Shown: positions 8,168 through 15,995 of the stretch, one piece after another
How the letters are laid out: every line of letters begins with the position of its first letter
Position numbering within the stretch: the first letter of the stretch is position 1
Assembly (NCBI RefSeq): GCF_013363995.1
Contig: NZ_JABWGO010000005.1
Coordinates: 204,711 to 268,710 of the forward strand
Direction of reading: 5' to 3'
Origin: Nonomuraea rhodomycinica
Lineage (GTDB): Bacteria > Actinomycetota > Actinomycetes > Streptosporangiales > Streptosporangiaceae
DNA length: 64,000 nucleotides
The notes under the pieces: model-generated
Databases searched by the model: none
Told to the model about the DNA's origin: nothing
The model's input: the letters and a program-made list of their open reading frames with translations, nothing else
Made by a program: the position numbers and the translations under genes

Positions 8168-9169
8168 TCAGACGACCCGCGGCCAGCGGGTGCCGGCGGG
8201 CCAGGCGTGCACGTAGCGGGCGCTGCCGAGCGAGAACGCGATGTGCCCCCGCACCCAGTTCTCCAGGCCGCGCACGTACTTGCGCACGGGCAGCGACGCC
8301 CACTGCTCCACGGCCGCGCGCCGCGCGACGAACGCGGTGATCGCGGCCTCGTGCATGCGCGCCACCTCCTCCAGGGCCTCCTGGAGGGTGAGGGCGCGGT
8401 GGGTGGCCAGCACCGTGACGAGGTTGTGCCGGGCCTTGTCGCGGCCGCGCTCCTTGGCGTAGGACAGCAGGTCGTTGTCCCAGCCGATGAGGTCGCACGC
8501 GAGGTCCGACAGGGCGCGCACGTCCGGGTGGTGCCACTCCTCCGCCTCGAGCCGGTAGCCGCCGCCCACGTCGATGAGCGCGAAGCAGGTGAAGGTGGCG
8601 CCGGTGATGCGGCGCATCAGGATGTAGTCGTCGGGCGTGGGGATGAGATCGACCTCCCGGTTGGCCGCCTCCCAGATCTGGGCGAACAGGTACTCCTTCA
8701 CCGTGATGCGCCAGCGGTCCACCTGGGCGGGGGTGGCGACGTCCGACAGCCGGTGGAGCAGCTCGTCGAGCGCGGCCCCGAACGGGTCGGCGGGATCGGG
8801 CTTGCGGCGCCCGTCGACGATCTCCAGGAGCGGCGGCAGGGCACGGGCCAGCGCGGAGGCGCGGCATCCCATCCGTTCGCTCTCGCAGAAGGCGTCGTCG
8901 AACGCGAATAACCAGTTGTACCAGTCATTGATCAGCCGGAGGCTGTCACGGGGGACGGACGGATTCGTGCGGGCGGCCAGCAGGCCGATCTGGGAGCGCC
9001 GGAAGTGCTCGATGGTGTCGGCCCCGGCGAGCATGCTGGAGGCGGCCAGCCAGGCGTGGCTCTCCGCGTCGACCTCTGCGGCGTGCACGTTGATCTCGTT
9101 GGGGAACGGGCATGGCAGCGGGGGGATGCGGAGGGGTCGCCTCGTGAAGGGACGCGCAGAAGTAACCAC
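8168..9169 (-). CDS. class I terpene synthase family protein
   Basis: A 333-residue enzyme of the bacterial sesquiterpene cyclase fold, predicted to ionise farnesyl or a related prenyl diphosphate with Mg2+. The aspartate-rich motif is DDAFCE (91-96), a DDxxxE variant. The NSE triad is intact in NDLLSYAKE (N232, S236, E240). An RRITG pyrophosphate-sensor region lies near 186 and an ARY pair near the C-terminus, as in pentalenene-type cyclases. No prenyl transferase or P450 lies beside it, so the product cannot be guessed. Most of the upstream 380 bp is noncoding and comparatively AT-rich, fitting a regulated stand-alone gene. Confidence 0.88.
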   Translation of the reverse strand: MVTSARPFTRRPLRIPPLPCPFPNEINVHAAEVDAESHAWLAASSMLAGADTIEHFRRSQIGLLAARTNPSVPRDSLRLINDWYNWLFAFDDAFCESERMGCRASALARALPPLLEIVDGRRKPDPADPFGAALDELLHRLSDVATPAQVDRWRITVKEYLFAQIWEAANREVDLIPTPDDYILMRRITGATFTCFALIDVGGGYRLEAEEWHHPDVRALSDLACDLIGWDNDLLSYAKERGRDKARHNLVTVLATHRALTLQEALEEVARMHEAAITAFVARRAAVEQWASLPVRKYVRGLENWVRGHIAFSLGSARYVHAWPAGTRWPRVV

Positions 9170-9552
9170 TCATACAGCATGACGAGCTACAGTCCGAAAA
9201 ACCACAGTCGATAACTTCCATGTCATTTTGGGATATTTAGCACTATTCCGCACTATTCACCCATTTGACGGAACCATTCATGGAATTCGTCGTGTGCGAA
9301 CCTCCCGCGCCCGCGTCCCCCACCACCGCCAGGCGAATCCGGATCCGCGGCGCCCCGCGCGGACACGTATGCGGTCGCCGGCGTCACTCCCGTAGGTCGC
9401 CCACCGCAGCAAAGTGTCACCTTCGCCGTCGAACCTGGCCACCCGGACCCCGTCCGTCTGTCCCGTTCTGCCTCGATAGGGTGCCCTGCACGGAATCGTT
9501 CCGGCTCGCCGTGGGTTTCACCTGAGAGTAGCTAGGGAAAGGCTGTCCAACC
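9170..9552. other. intergenic region, divergent promoters of terpene synthase and PAC2 genes
   Basis: A 383-bp gap with no convincing gene. Bases 9180-9300 are clearly richer in A and T than their surroundings. A TTGACG hexamer on the plus strand near 9266 is the best -35 candidate, but I see no matching -10. The 86-codon frame at 9265-9525 has a composition unlike a protein and no Shine-Dalgarno sequence. Confidence 0.5.
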
Positions 9553-10455
9553 GTGTTCGACCCGACGGATCTCTACAAGCTGGCCGACGACGTGCCGGAG
9601 CCGGCCGACCCGGTGCTGCTCTACCACTTCGAGGGCTTCGTGGACGCCGGAGGCGCCGGGCGGCTCGCGCTGGCGCACGTGCTCGACGGGCTGGAGCACC
9701 GGGTGGTGGCGCGCTTCGACGTGGACCGGCTGCTCGACTACCGCTCCCGGCGCCCGGTCATGACGTTCGACACCGACCGGTGGGTGTCCTGCGACATGCC
9801 CGAGCTGGCCGTGTACGCGGTGAAGGACGCCACCGGCGTGCCGTTCCTCGTGATGAACGGCCCGGAGCCGGACCGCGAGTGGGAGCTGTTCACCCGGGCC
9901 GTCGGCACGCTCGTCGAGCGGCTCGGCGTCAGCAGGCTCGTCACCGTCCACGGCATCCCGATGGCCGTGCCCCACACCCGCCCGCTCGGCGTCACCCCGC
10001 ACGCCAGCCGGCCCGAACTGCTCAACGCCGACCAGACCAGCACGTTCGGCCGGGTCCAGGTGCCCGGCAGCGCCGCCGCGCTGCTCGAGTACCGCCTGGG
10101 CGCCGAGGGCCACGACGCGCTCGGCTACGCCGTCCACGTCCCCCACTACCTGGCCCAGGCCGAGTACCCCCAGGCCGCCGTGACCGCGCTGGAGGCCGTG
10201 ACCCGCGGCACCGGGCTGGTCTTCCCCATGGACACCCTGCGCGAGGCCGCCCGGCGCACCACGGCCGAGATCGAGGAGCAGATCCAGGCGTCCACGGAGC
10301 TGTCGACCGCCATCTCCGGCCTGGAGCAGCAGTACGACGCGTTCGCCGGGGGCGCCGACCGCGAGAACCTCATGGCCGAGGCCGCGCAGATGCCCACGGG
10401 CGACGAGCTGGCCGCCCAGTTCGAACGCTTCCTCGCCGAACGCGACGACGAGTAG
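9553..10455 (+). CDS. PAC2 family protein (proteasome assembly chaperone-like)
   Basis: A 300-residue protein with the PAC2 fold seen throughout Actinobacteria. Recognisable segments are the LLYHFEGFVDAGGAG opening, the RPVMTFD strand, LVMNGPEPDREWELF, and GIPMAVPHTRP with the following TPHAS. In eukaryotes and archaea relatives assist proteasome assembly; the actinobacterial role is not settled. The C-terminal 80 residues are helical (STELSTAISGLEQQYDAF). The GTG start follows a GGGAAAGG stretch. The oxidoreductase gene begins 16 bases downstream and may be co-transcribed. Confidence 0.88.
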   Translation: MFDPTDLYKLADDVPEPADPVLLYHFEGFVDAGGAGRLALAHVLDGLEHRVVARFDVDRLLDYRSRRPVMTFDTDRWVSCDMPELAVYAVKDATGVPFLVMNGPEPDREWELFTRAVGTLVERLGVSRLVTVHGIPMAVPHTRPLGVTPHASRPELLNADQTSTFGRVQVPGSAAALLEYRLGAEGHDALGYAVHVPHYLAQAEYPQAAVTALEAVTRGTGLVFPMDTLREAARRTTAEIEEQIQASTELSTAISGLEQQYDAFAGGADRENLMAEAAQMPTGDELAAQFERFLAERDDE

Positions 10456-10471
10456 CCGTTAGGCTGGCCCG

Positions 10472-11512
10472 ATGAGCGACATCCGGGTCGGCCTGATCGG
10501 ATACGGCACGGCCGGCGCGTACTTCCACGCGCCGCTGATCCACGCCGCCGAGGGCCTGACGCTGGCGGCCGTGGTGACCCGCGACGCGGGCCGCGCCGCC
10601 GACGCCTCCGCCCGCTACGGCGCGCGCGCCGTGCCCTCCGCCGGCGAGCTGTGGGACCTGTGCGACCTCGTCGTCGTCGCCTCGCCCAACCGCACCCACG
10701 TGCCGCTGGCCACCGAGGCGCTCACGCGCGGCAAGCCGGTCGTCGTCGACAAGCCGCTCGCCCGCACCGCCGCCGAGGCCCGCGAGCTCGCCGCGCTGGC
10801 CGGCGAGCACGGCCTCATGCTGACCGTCTTCCAGAACCGCCGCTGGGACGGCGACTACCTCACCGTGCGCGAGCTGGTGAAGGGCGGCGCCCTCGGCGAG
10901 GTCCACCGCTTCGAGTCGCGCTTCGAACGCTGGCGGCCCCGGCCCAAGGGCGGCTGGCGCGAGACGGGCGGCGAGGAGGAGATCGGCGGCCTGCTCTACG
11001 ACCTCGGCAGCCACCTGGTCGACCAGGCGATCGAGCTGTTCGGCCCGGTGCGCGAGGTCTACGCCGAGAGCGACGTGCGCCGCGCCGGCGTCTCCGGCGA
11101 CGACGACACCTTCCTCGCCCTCACCCACGCCGGCGGCACCAGGTCACACCTGTGGGCCGGCGCGCTGGCCGCCCGGCCCGGCCCCCGGTTCCGGGTGCTC
11201 GGCTCGCTGGCCGCGTACGTCAAGGACGGCCTGGACGTGCAGGAGGAACGGCTGCGGGCCGGCGTGGCGCCGGACTCCCCGGGCTTCGGCGAGGAGCCCG
11301 AGGAGCGGTGGGGCACCCTCGGCGACACCGAGCGGCAGGGCATCGTGCCCACGCTGCCCGGCGCGTACCTCGACTTCTACCGGGGCGTCGCGGCCTGCCT
11401 GCGGGAGGGGGCGCCGCCGCCGGTCACGCCCGAGAGCGTGGCCGGCGCGCTGGCCGTCCTGGAGGCGGCCCGCCGCTCGGTGACCGAGCGGTCGGTCGTC
11501 ACCCTCGCCTAG
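10472..11512 (+). CDS. Gfo/Idh/MocA family NAD(P)-dependent oxidoreductase
   Basis: A 346-residue dehydrogenase with an N-terminal Rossmann fold (VGLIGYGTAGAYFHAPLI, G-x-G-x2-G near residues 8-13). The family's signature EKP-type motif appears as DKPLARTAAEA, with the catalytic-region lysine in VVDKPL. The C-terminal alpha/beta domain carries GGLLYDLGSHLVDQA, whose D-x-GSH-x2-D pattern matches sugar or inositol dehydrogenases. The substrate is unknown. The start is ATG at 10472, with only a short gap after the PAC2 gene. Confidence 0.88.
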   Translation: MSDIRVGLIGYGTAGAYFHAPLIHAAEGLTLAAVVTRDAGRAADASARYGARAVPSAGELWDLCDLVVVASPNRTHVPLATEALTRGKPVVVDKPLARTAAEARELAALAGEHGLMLTVFQNRRWDGDYLTVRELVKGGALGEVHRFESRFERWRPRPKGGWRETGGEEEIGGLLYDLGSHLVDQAIELFGPVREVYAESDVRRAGVSGDDDTFLALTHAGGTRSHLWAGALAARPGPRFRVLGSLAAYVKDGLDVQEERLRAGVAPDSPGFGEEPEERWGTLGDTERQGIVPTLPGAYLDFYRGVAACLREGAPPPVTPESVAGALAVLEAARRSVTERSVVTLA

Positions 11513-11560
11513 CCGCTCGCGCGGGGCGGCCCCGTCCCGCCTTGGTCGCCGCGCCCCGGC

Positions 11561-12352
11561 TCAGTCGCGCAGCCGGGCGCGCATCGCCTCGGTGTCCGCG
11601 GCCGTCCAGCCGTGCGCCCCCAGCCAGCCCATCGGCCCGCCGAACCGCTCGTCCAGCACCGACAGGAACTGCTGGATGTAGCGGGGGCGCGGCATGTGGT
11701 CGTCGGCCGGGCGCGAGTCCAGGTCGTCGCGGTACGTGCTGCTGGATCGCAGCCGCCGCAGCACCTGCTCCAGCCGCTCGCCCGTCGCCACGTAGTCCTC
11801 GACGATCGCCTGCCGGGTGACGCCCGCGGCCTCCAGCGCCAGCGCCGACAGCACGCCGGTGCGGTCCTTGCCGGCGGCGCAGTGGACCACGGCCGCGCCG
11901 TCGTCCAGCGTCATGGCCCGCAGCGCCGCCACCACCGAGTCGGGACGGTCGCGCAGGTAGCCGTAGTAGAACCCGGTCATCCGCAGGTCCTCGTCGAGCT
12001 GGCGCTCCTGCCAGGGCAGCACCTTGTCGGCGTCGATGGTGTCGGCCTCGACGTCGGTGTGCCTGCCGCCCTCGGCGAACAGCGTCAGATGGTGGTGGGT
12101 CACCTCCGGCACGCGGGCCAGCGGTCCCGGTCCTTCGAGGGTGACCTCGGCCGTCGAGCGGAGGTCCACGACGTGCCGCAGCTTGAGCTCGCCCACGAGG
12201 CGCGACACGTCGCGGTGGGTGAGCCCTTGGAGGTTGTCCGACCGCAAGATCCGGCCGTAACGGGTGACGCCTCCGTCGACGGTGGGCAGTCCGCCCAGGT
12301 CGCGGACGTTGACGGCGCCTTCCAGGTCGATCCATCTCGTCATCGCGTTCAT
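11561..12352 (-). CDS. tyrosine/serine phosphatase (PtpB-like)
   Basis: A 263-residue cysteine phosphatase. The P-loop is HCAAGKDRTG (C158, R164), the form typical of the Y_phosphatase3/PtpB group. The NVRDLGGLPTVDGG start is the conserved N-terminal signature, and DLRSTAEV carries the conserved D-L-R-x3-E. It should hydrolyse phosphotyrosine, phosphoserine or phosphoinositides in the cytosol, or outside the cell if exported; no signal peptide is seen. A second in-frame ATG lies three codons downstream. Confidence 0.88.
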   Translation of the reverse strand: MNAMTRWIDLEGAVNVRDLGGLPTVDGGVTRYGRILRSDNLQGLTHRDVSRLVGELKLRHVVDLRSTAEVTLEGPGPLARVPEVTHHHLTLFAEGGRHTDVEADTIDADKVLPWQERQLDEDLRMTGFYYGYLRDRPDSVVAALRAMTLDDGAAVVHCAAGKDRTGVLSALALEAAGVTRQAIVEDYVATGERLEQVLRRLRSSSTYRDDLDSRPADDHMPRPRYIQQFLSVLDERFGGPMGWLGAHGWTAADTEAMRARLRD

Positions 12353-12363
12353 CGCTTAGACCC

Positions 12364-12393
12364 TATATGTCCGCCAATCTTCAGCGGATTCAA
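12364..12393 (-). promoter_or_regulatory. candidate sigma-70-type promoter of the phosphatase gene
   Basis: On the minus strand TTGAAT (12393-12388) and CATATA (12369-12364) are separated by 18 bases. The predicted transcription start is near 12357, five bases before the ATG, which would leave almost no leader; no Shine-Dalgarno sequence is seen. The promoter is inferred from hexamer match and spacing. Confidence 0.45.
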
Positions 12394-12416
12394 GGTTCAT
12401 AACGCAGCATGAACAT

Positions 12417-13289
12417 ATGGATCCACGCGCTCTGCCTCCCCGGGTGGTGATCGATCCAGCGCTGCCGCGGGACGTCTGGGCCCGGCTGTGGTCGGGGCCG
12501 CAGTTCCTCCGCATGGCGCGTACCGGTGTGGAGCCGAAGGCGTCCGGCGGTCGCGTCCTGCTCTTCCTCGTCCCGTGGATCGCCATGCTGGCCTACGTCG
12601 TCGGCGGCGCGTCCTCCGCGGCGATCATCGCGGGGATCATCGGCCTGATCGCGCTGCTGCGGTACGCCGGTGTGGCGGCCGGGCAGCACGACGTCCGGCA
12701 GCGGATACGGCTGGCGCGCCAGTACGCCGCGCACTACGTGCTGCCCGAGGACCTCGACTACCCGTGCCAGCGGCTGCTGCGCCGCGCCCAGGACGCCGTG
12801 GACGCCATCCTGTCGTCCACCGTGCAGCGGGCGGGGTTCATCGACACCATCGACAACCAGGTGACGCTGCCGGAGGAGGTGTGGCAGATCGCCCAGCGGC
12901 TGGCGCGGCTGTCGGCCATGCACGCGGAGCACCGCAGGCTCGTGCCCCGCGTCCTGCCCTCGGGCCTGGAGGACGCGTTCCGTCCGTACACGACGGCCCT
13001 GGACGCGGCCTGGACGTCGCTGGCGCGGCGGGTGCGGCACCTGGAGGAGTACGCGCGGCAGGTGACGCGCGCCGACCAGGTCTACCACGCGCACCAGCGG
13101 CTGGAGACGCTGGCCGCGCGCACGCCCGACTACCAGCGGCTGATCGCCGACACCGTCCGCGACGACCTGGCGCACCGGCACATCAGGGAGCTGGGCGAGC
13201 AGGCGCGGCAGGTGCGGCGGCTGTTCGAGGAGAGCGTGCTGCAGGCGCGCCGCACCGCGGGCGAGCTCCTGCGGACCCCGCTCACCTGA
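12417..13289 (+). CDS. membrane-associated protein of unknown function
   Basis: A 290-residue protein. The N-terminus is soluble, residues 42-80 hold two hydrophobic segments (VLLFLVPWIAMLAYVVGG and AAIIAGIIGLIALL), and the remaining 200 residues are helical and rich in Arg, Glu and Gln, with coiled-coil tendency. I do not recognise a family. The arrangement (two helices plus a cytosolic helical domain) resembles small scaffold proteins, but no function is claimed. It is divergent from the phosphatase gene across a 64-bp AT-rich gap. The last 16 bases before its stop are repeated 31 bases downstream. Confidence 0.75.
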   Translation: MDPRALPPRVVIDPALPRDVWARLWSGPQFLRMARTGVEPKASGGRVLLFLVPWIAMLAYVVGGASSAAIIAGIIGLIALLRYAGVAAGQHDVRQRIRLARQYAAHYVLPEDLDYPCQRLLRRAQDAVDAILSSTVQRAGFIDTIDNQVTLPEEVWQIAQRLARLSAMHAEHRRLVPRVLPSGLEDAFRPYTTALDAAWTSLARRVRHLEEYARQVTRADQVYHAHQRLETLAARTPDYQRLIADTVRDDLAHRHIRELGEQARQVRRLFEESVLQARRTAGELLRTPLT

Positions 13290-13340
13290 GCGCCCCTCCG
13301 ACAGGACCCCGCTCACCTGGGCGTGCCGGGAAGCCGCGGG

Positions 13341-15911
13341 TCAGGTCTCCGCGCGGCGCAGGAGCTCCAGGGTGCGGCGCATGCCGGCCTCGTTGCCGAG
13401 GCTGCGGTAGATCTCGCGCGCCTCGCGCAGCGGGCCGACCGCGGCCCGCGCTCCCCCGGCGTCGAGGTGCGCCTCGCCGAGGTAGCGCAGGCTGAGCGCC
13501 ATCCACCACCGGTCGTCCAGCTCCCGGAACGCCTCCATGGCCCGGCGCAGCTCCCGCTCCGACTCCTCGATGCGCCCGAGCCGGGCCAGCGCCCGCCCGG
13601 CGGACAGAGCGGTGCGGGCCACGCCCCACGAGTCGCCGAGCGCGGCCAGGATGTCCTCGGCCCGCCGGACGAAGTCCAGCTCGCGCAGCCCGTTGGCCGG
13701 GTCCCCCACCTCGCCGGCGGCGCGCAGGCAGCGCGCCTCCTCCCACAGCTCGCCGCGCTGCCGGAACATCTCGGCGGCCCGGCTCAGGCTGTGGCCGGCC
13801 CGGGTGAACCCGTCGAGCGCGGCCCGGTGCTCGCCGTCCCTGCGCAGGCCGCGCGCCTGGGCGGCCAGCACCTCGCCGTACGCGCGCAGCGTCTGCGCCT
13901 CGGAGTACCGGTGGCCGGAGCGCTCGAAGACCGCCAGCGAGTCCTCCAGCAGTTCCCTGGCCTCCTCCGGGCGCCGCTCGGCCAGCCGCAGCTCGGCCAG
14001 GTTGCGCTGGGTGCGGGCCATCCACCACTGGTCGTCCTCGGCCCGGAACGCGGCGATCGCCCCGGTCAGGTGCTCCTGGGCGCGGTCGAGGTGGCCGTCG
14101 GAGAACAGCGCCATGCCGATCGCCCGCCGGGCCCGCGCCGCCCACCACGTCTCGCCCAGCTCGGTGAACAGCTCCAGCGCCCGCTCGGCGTCGGCGCGGC
14201 CCAGCTCGTGTGCGCCGATCCCGCCCTGCACGGCGGCCCGGTCCAGCAGCGAGATGGCCAGCGCCCGCCGGTCGCCGGAGCGCAGCGCCGCCTCGCAGCC
14301 CAGCTCGGCGACCTCCCGCCAGTCGGCCCAGTAGGCGCGCAGCGAGTGGCAGAGGGAGCAGAACGCGCGGGCCAGCCCCCAGGTCAGCTCCCACAGCTCG
14401 TACTCCCGGGCCAGGCCGACCAGGGCGACCAGGCTGAGCCGTTCGGCGTTCAGCCAGTCGCCGGCGTGGACCTGGCCCTCGGCGCTGGAGCGGCGGCCGC
14501 CCCTGCTCCAGTCCTGCGGCCAGCGGTCCTGGGCGGCGGCCTCGGCGCGGCGGCGGTAGCCCGACAGCACCCGCTCGACCGCGTCGCGGCGCCGGCTCTC
14601 GTCCTCCTCGGCGGCCGGCTCGGCGGCGAAGACGCGGACCAGGTCGTGCAGCCGGTAGCGCATGGTCCCGGTCTGGTCGGTGCCGGAGCACTCGGCGAGC
14701 TGGGCGTCGATGAGCGCCTCTAGCTGGTCGGCGCCGTCGAGCACCGAGATGTCGAGCAGCTCGCCCGCCACCCAGCCGGGCACGTCGGGCACGGTGAGCG
14801 CCGACAGCAGCCGCAGCAGGCGGCGCTGCATGCCGGTGCAGTCGTCGTAGCTGAGCTGGACCGAGGCGCGCACGCTGGTGTCGACGGTCGGCGCGAGTTC
14901 GAGCTGGTCGAGGATGCGGCGCTCGTCGGCCAGCCGGTCGGCCATCTCGCGCAGCGTCCACTGCTCGCGGGTGGCCAGCCGCCCGCCGCAGATGCCGATG
15001 GCCAGCGGCAGCCGGTCGCACAGCCGGACGATCTCCTTGGCCGCGTCCAGGTCGTCCACGACCCGGGCGCTGCCCGCCAGCCGGGCCAGCAGCTCCACGC
15101 CCTGCGCCTCGCTGAACACGCCGAGCCGGGTGTCGTGCGTGGCGTTGAGGAACAGCGGCTGGCGCGAGGTGACCAGCACCGCGCAGCCGGGCTCGGCCGG
15201 GATGAGCGGCTTGACCTGGTCGGCGTTGTGCGCGTTGTCGAGGCCGATGAGGATGCGGCGGCCCTTGGTCCAGGTGAGCCAGAGCCGGCGCAGCTCGTCC
15301 AGGCCGCCGGGGTCGGTGGTGAGGCGGACGCCGAGCGCCCGCAGGAACCCGATCAGCACCTCCTCCGGGCGTACGGGGGCGCCCGCGCCGCCGCGCAGGT
15401 CGGCGTGCAGCCGCCCGTCGGGGAACCAGCCGGCGACCTCCTGGCCGAAGCGGGCCATGAGCGCGGACTTGCCGACGCCGCCCCTGCCGTACACGGACAC
15501 GACGAGCGGCGGGGCGACGTCGCTCGCCCCGCGGCGGGCGGTGAAGACCTCGCGCAGCTCGGCCAGCGCCTCGGTGCGGCCGGTGAAGTGCTCCGGCACG
15601 GGCGGCCACTGGTCGGGGGCGCGGGAGGCGGGGTCGGCCCTGGCGGGCGCCTTGGGCTTGGACTCGGTGGTGGCCCAGGTGGTCAGGCCGACGAGGATCG
15701 CGGCGCCGGCCGTCACGCCGATCTTGGCGATGGGCGGGATGTCCCACTCCAGGGAGGCGGCCAGGATGCTGGCGGCCGCCGCGGCGAGCCCGGCCGCGAC
15801 GGGCGCGGCCACGGGGATGCCCCGGCGCCGGGGCTCCGGCTTGTCGGCACGCCGGGGCTCCGGCATGTCGGCACGCCGGGGCTCCGGGTTGTCAGGCGGC
15901 TGCCCGGTCAA
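13341..15911 (-). CDS. membrane-anchored NB-ARC ATPase with tetratricopeptide repeats
   Basis: About 856 residues. After an N-terminal 8-residue repeat (PEPRRAD-K/M) come two hydrophobic segments, then the NB-ARC core. Walker A is YGRGGVGKS (about 141-149 from the chosen start), with LVTSRQPLFL and LCDRLPLAIGICGGRLA further along. The C-terminal 450 residues are TPR helices (AIAAFRAEDDQWWMARTQRNLAELRL and similar). Such STAND proteins act as signal-triggered switches. Start choice: TTG at 15911 has GAGAGAGG five bases upstream; GTG at 15929 and 15947 have no Shine-Dalgarno sequence. It lacks the DNA-binding domain found in AfsR-type relatives. Confidence 0.82.
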   Translation of the reverse strand: MTGQPPDNPEPRRADMPEPRRADKPEPRRRGIPVAAPVAAGLAAAAASILAASLEWDIPPIAKIGVTAGAAILVGLTTWATTESKPKAPARADPASRAPDQWPPVPEHFTGRTEALAELREVFTARRGASDVAPPLVVSVYGRGGVGKSALMARFGQEVAGWFPDGRLHADLRGGAGAPVRPEEVLIGFLRALGVRLTTDPGGLDELRRLWLTWTKGRRILIGLDNAHNADQVKPLIPAEPGCAVLVTSRQPLFLNATHDTRLGVFSEAQGVELLARLAGSARVVDDLDAAKEIVRLCDRLPLAIGICGGRLATREQWTLREMADRLADERRILDQLELAPTVDTSVRASVQLSYDDCTGMQRRLLRLLSALTVPDVPGWVAGELLDISVLDGADQLEALIDAQLAECSGTDQTGTMRYRLHDLVRVFAAEPAAEEDESRRRDAVERVLSGYRRRAEAAAQDRWPQDWSRGGRRSSAEGQVHAGDWLNAERLSLVALVGLAREYELWELTWGLARAFCSLCHSLRAYWADWREVAELGCEAALRSGDRRALAISLLDRAAVQGGIGAHELGRADAERALELFTELGETWWAARARRAIGMALFSDGHLDRAQEHLTGAIAAFRAEDDQWWMARTQRNLAELRLAERRPEEARELLEDSLAVFERSGHRYSEAQTLRAYGEVLAAQARGLRRDGEHRAALDGFTRAGHSLSRAAEMFRQRGELWEEARCLRAAGEVGDPANGLRELDFVRRAEDILAALGDSWGVARTALSAGRALARLGRIEESERELRRAMEAFRELDDRWWMALSLRYLGEAHLDAGGARAAVGPLREAREIYRSLGNEAGMRRTLELLRRAET
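15826..15893. repeat. 24-bp in-frame tandem repeat in the NB-ARC gene
   Basis: The 15-bp core CGCCGGGGCTCCGGC recurs at 15826 and 15850 and, with its last base changed to G, at 15874, a strict 24-bp period that encodes PEPRRADx repeats at the protein N-terminus. Because the unit is eight codons, copy number can vary without breaking the frame. It forms a basic proline-rich segment before the first membrane helix. Confidence 0.8.
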
Positions 15912-15995
15912 CGGGACCTCTCTCTTCACGTCGTACCGTGCGAACACCGAGGGGGTACGGCCGGGTTCCGGCCGTACCCCGCGGACGTGCCCCTG

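Noticed and set aside
9265..9525. 86-codon plus-strand frame upstream of the PAC2 gene
   Set aside because: It has no Shine-Dalgarno sequence, Arg/Pro/Cys-rich shadow composition, and occupies the likely promoter region.
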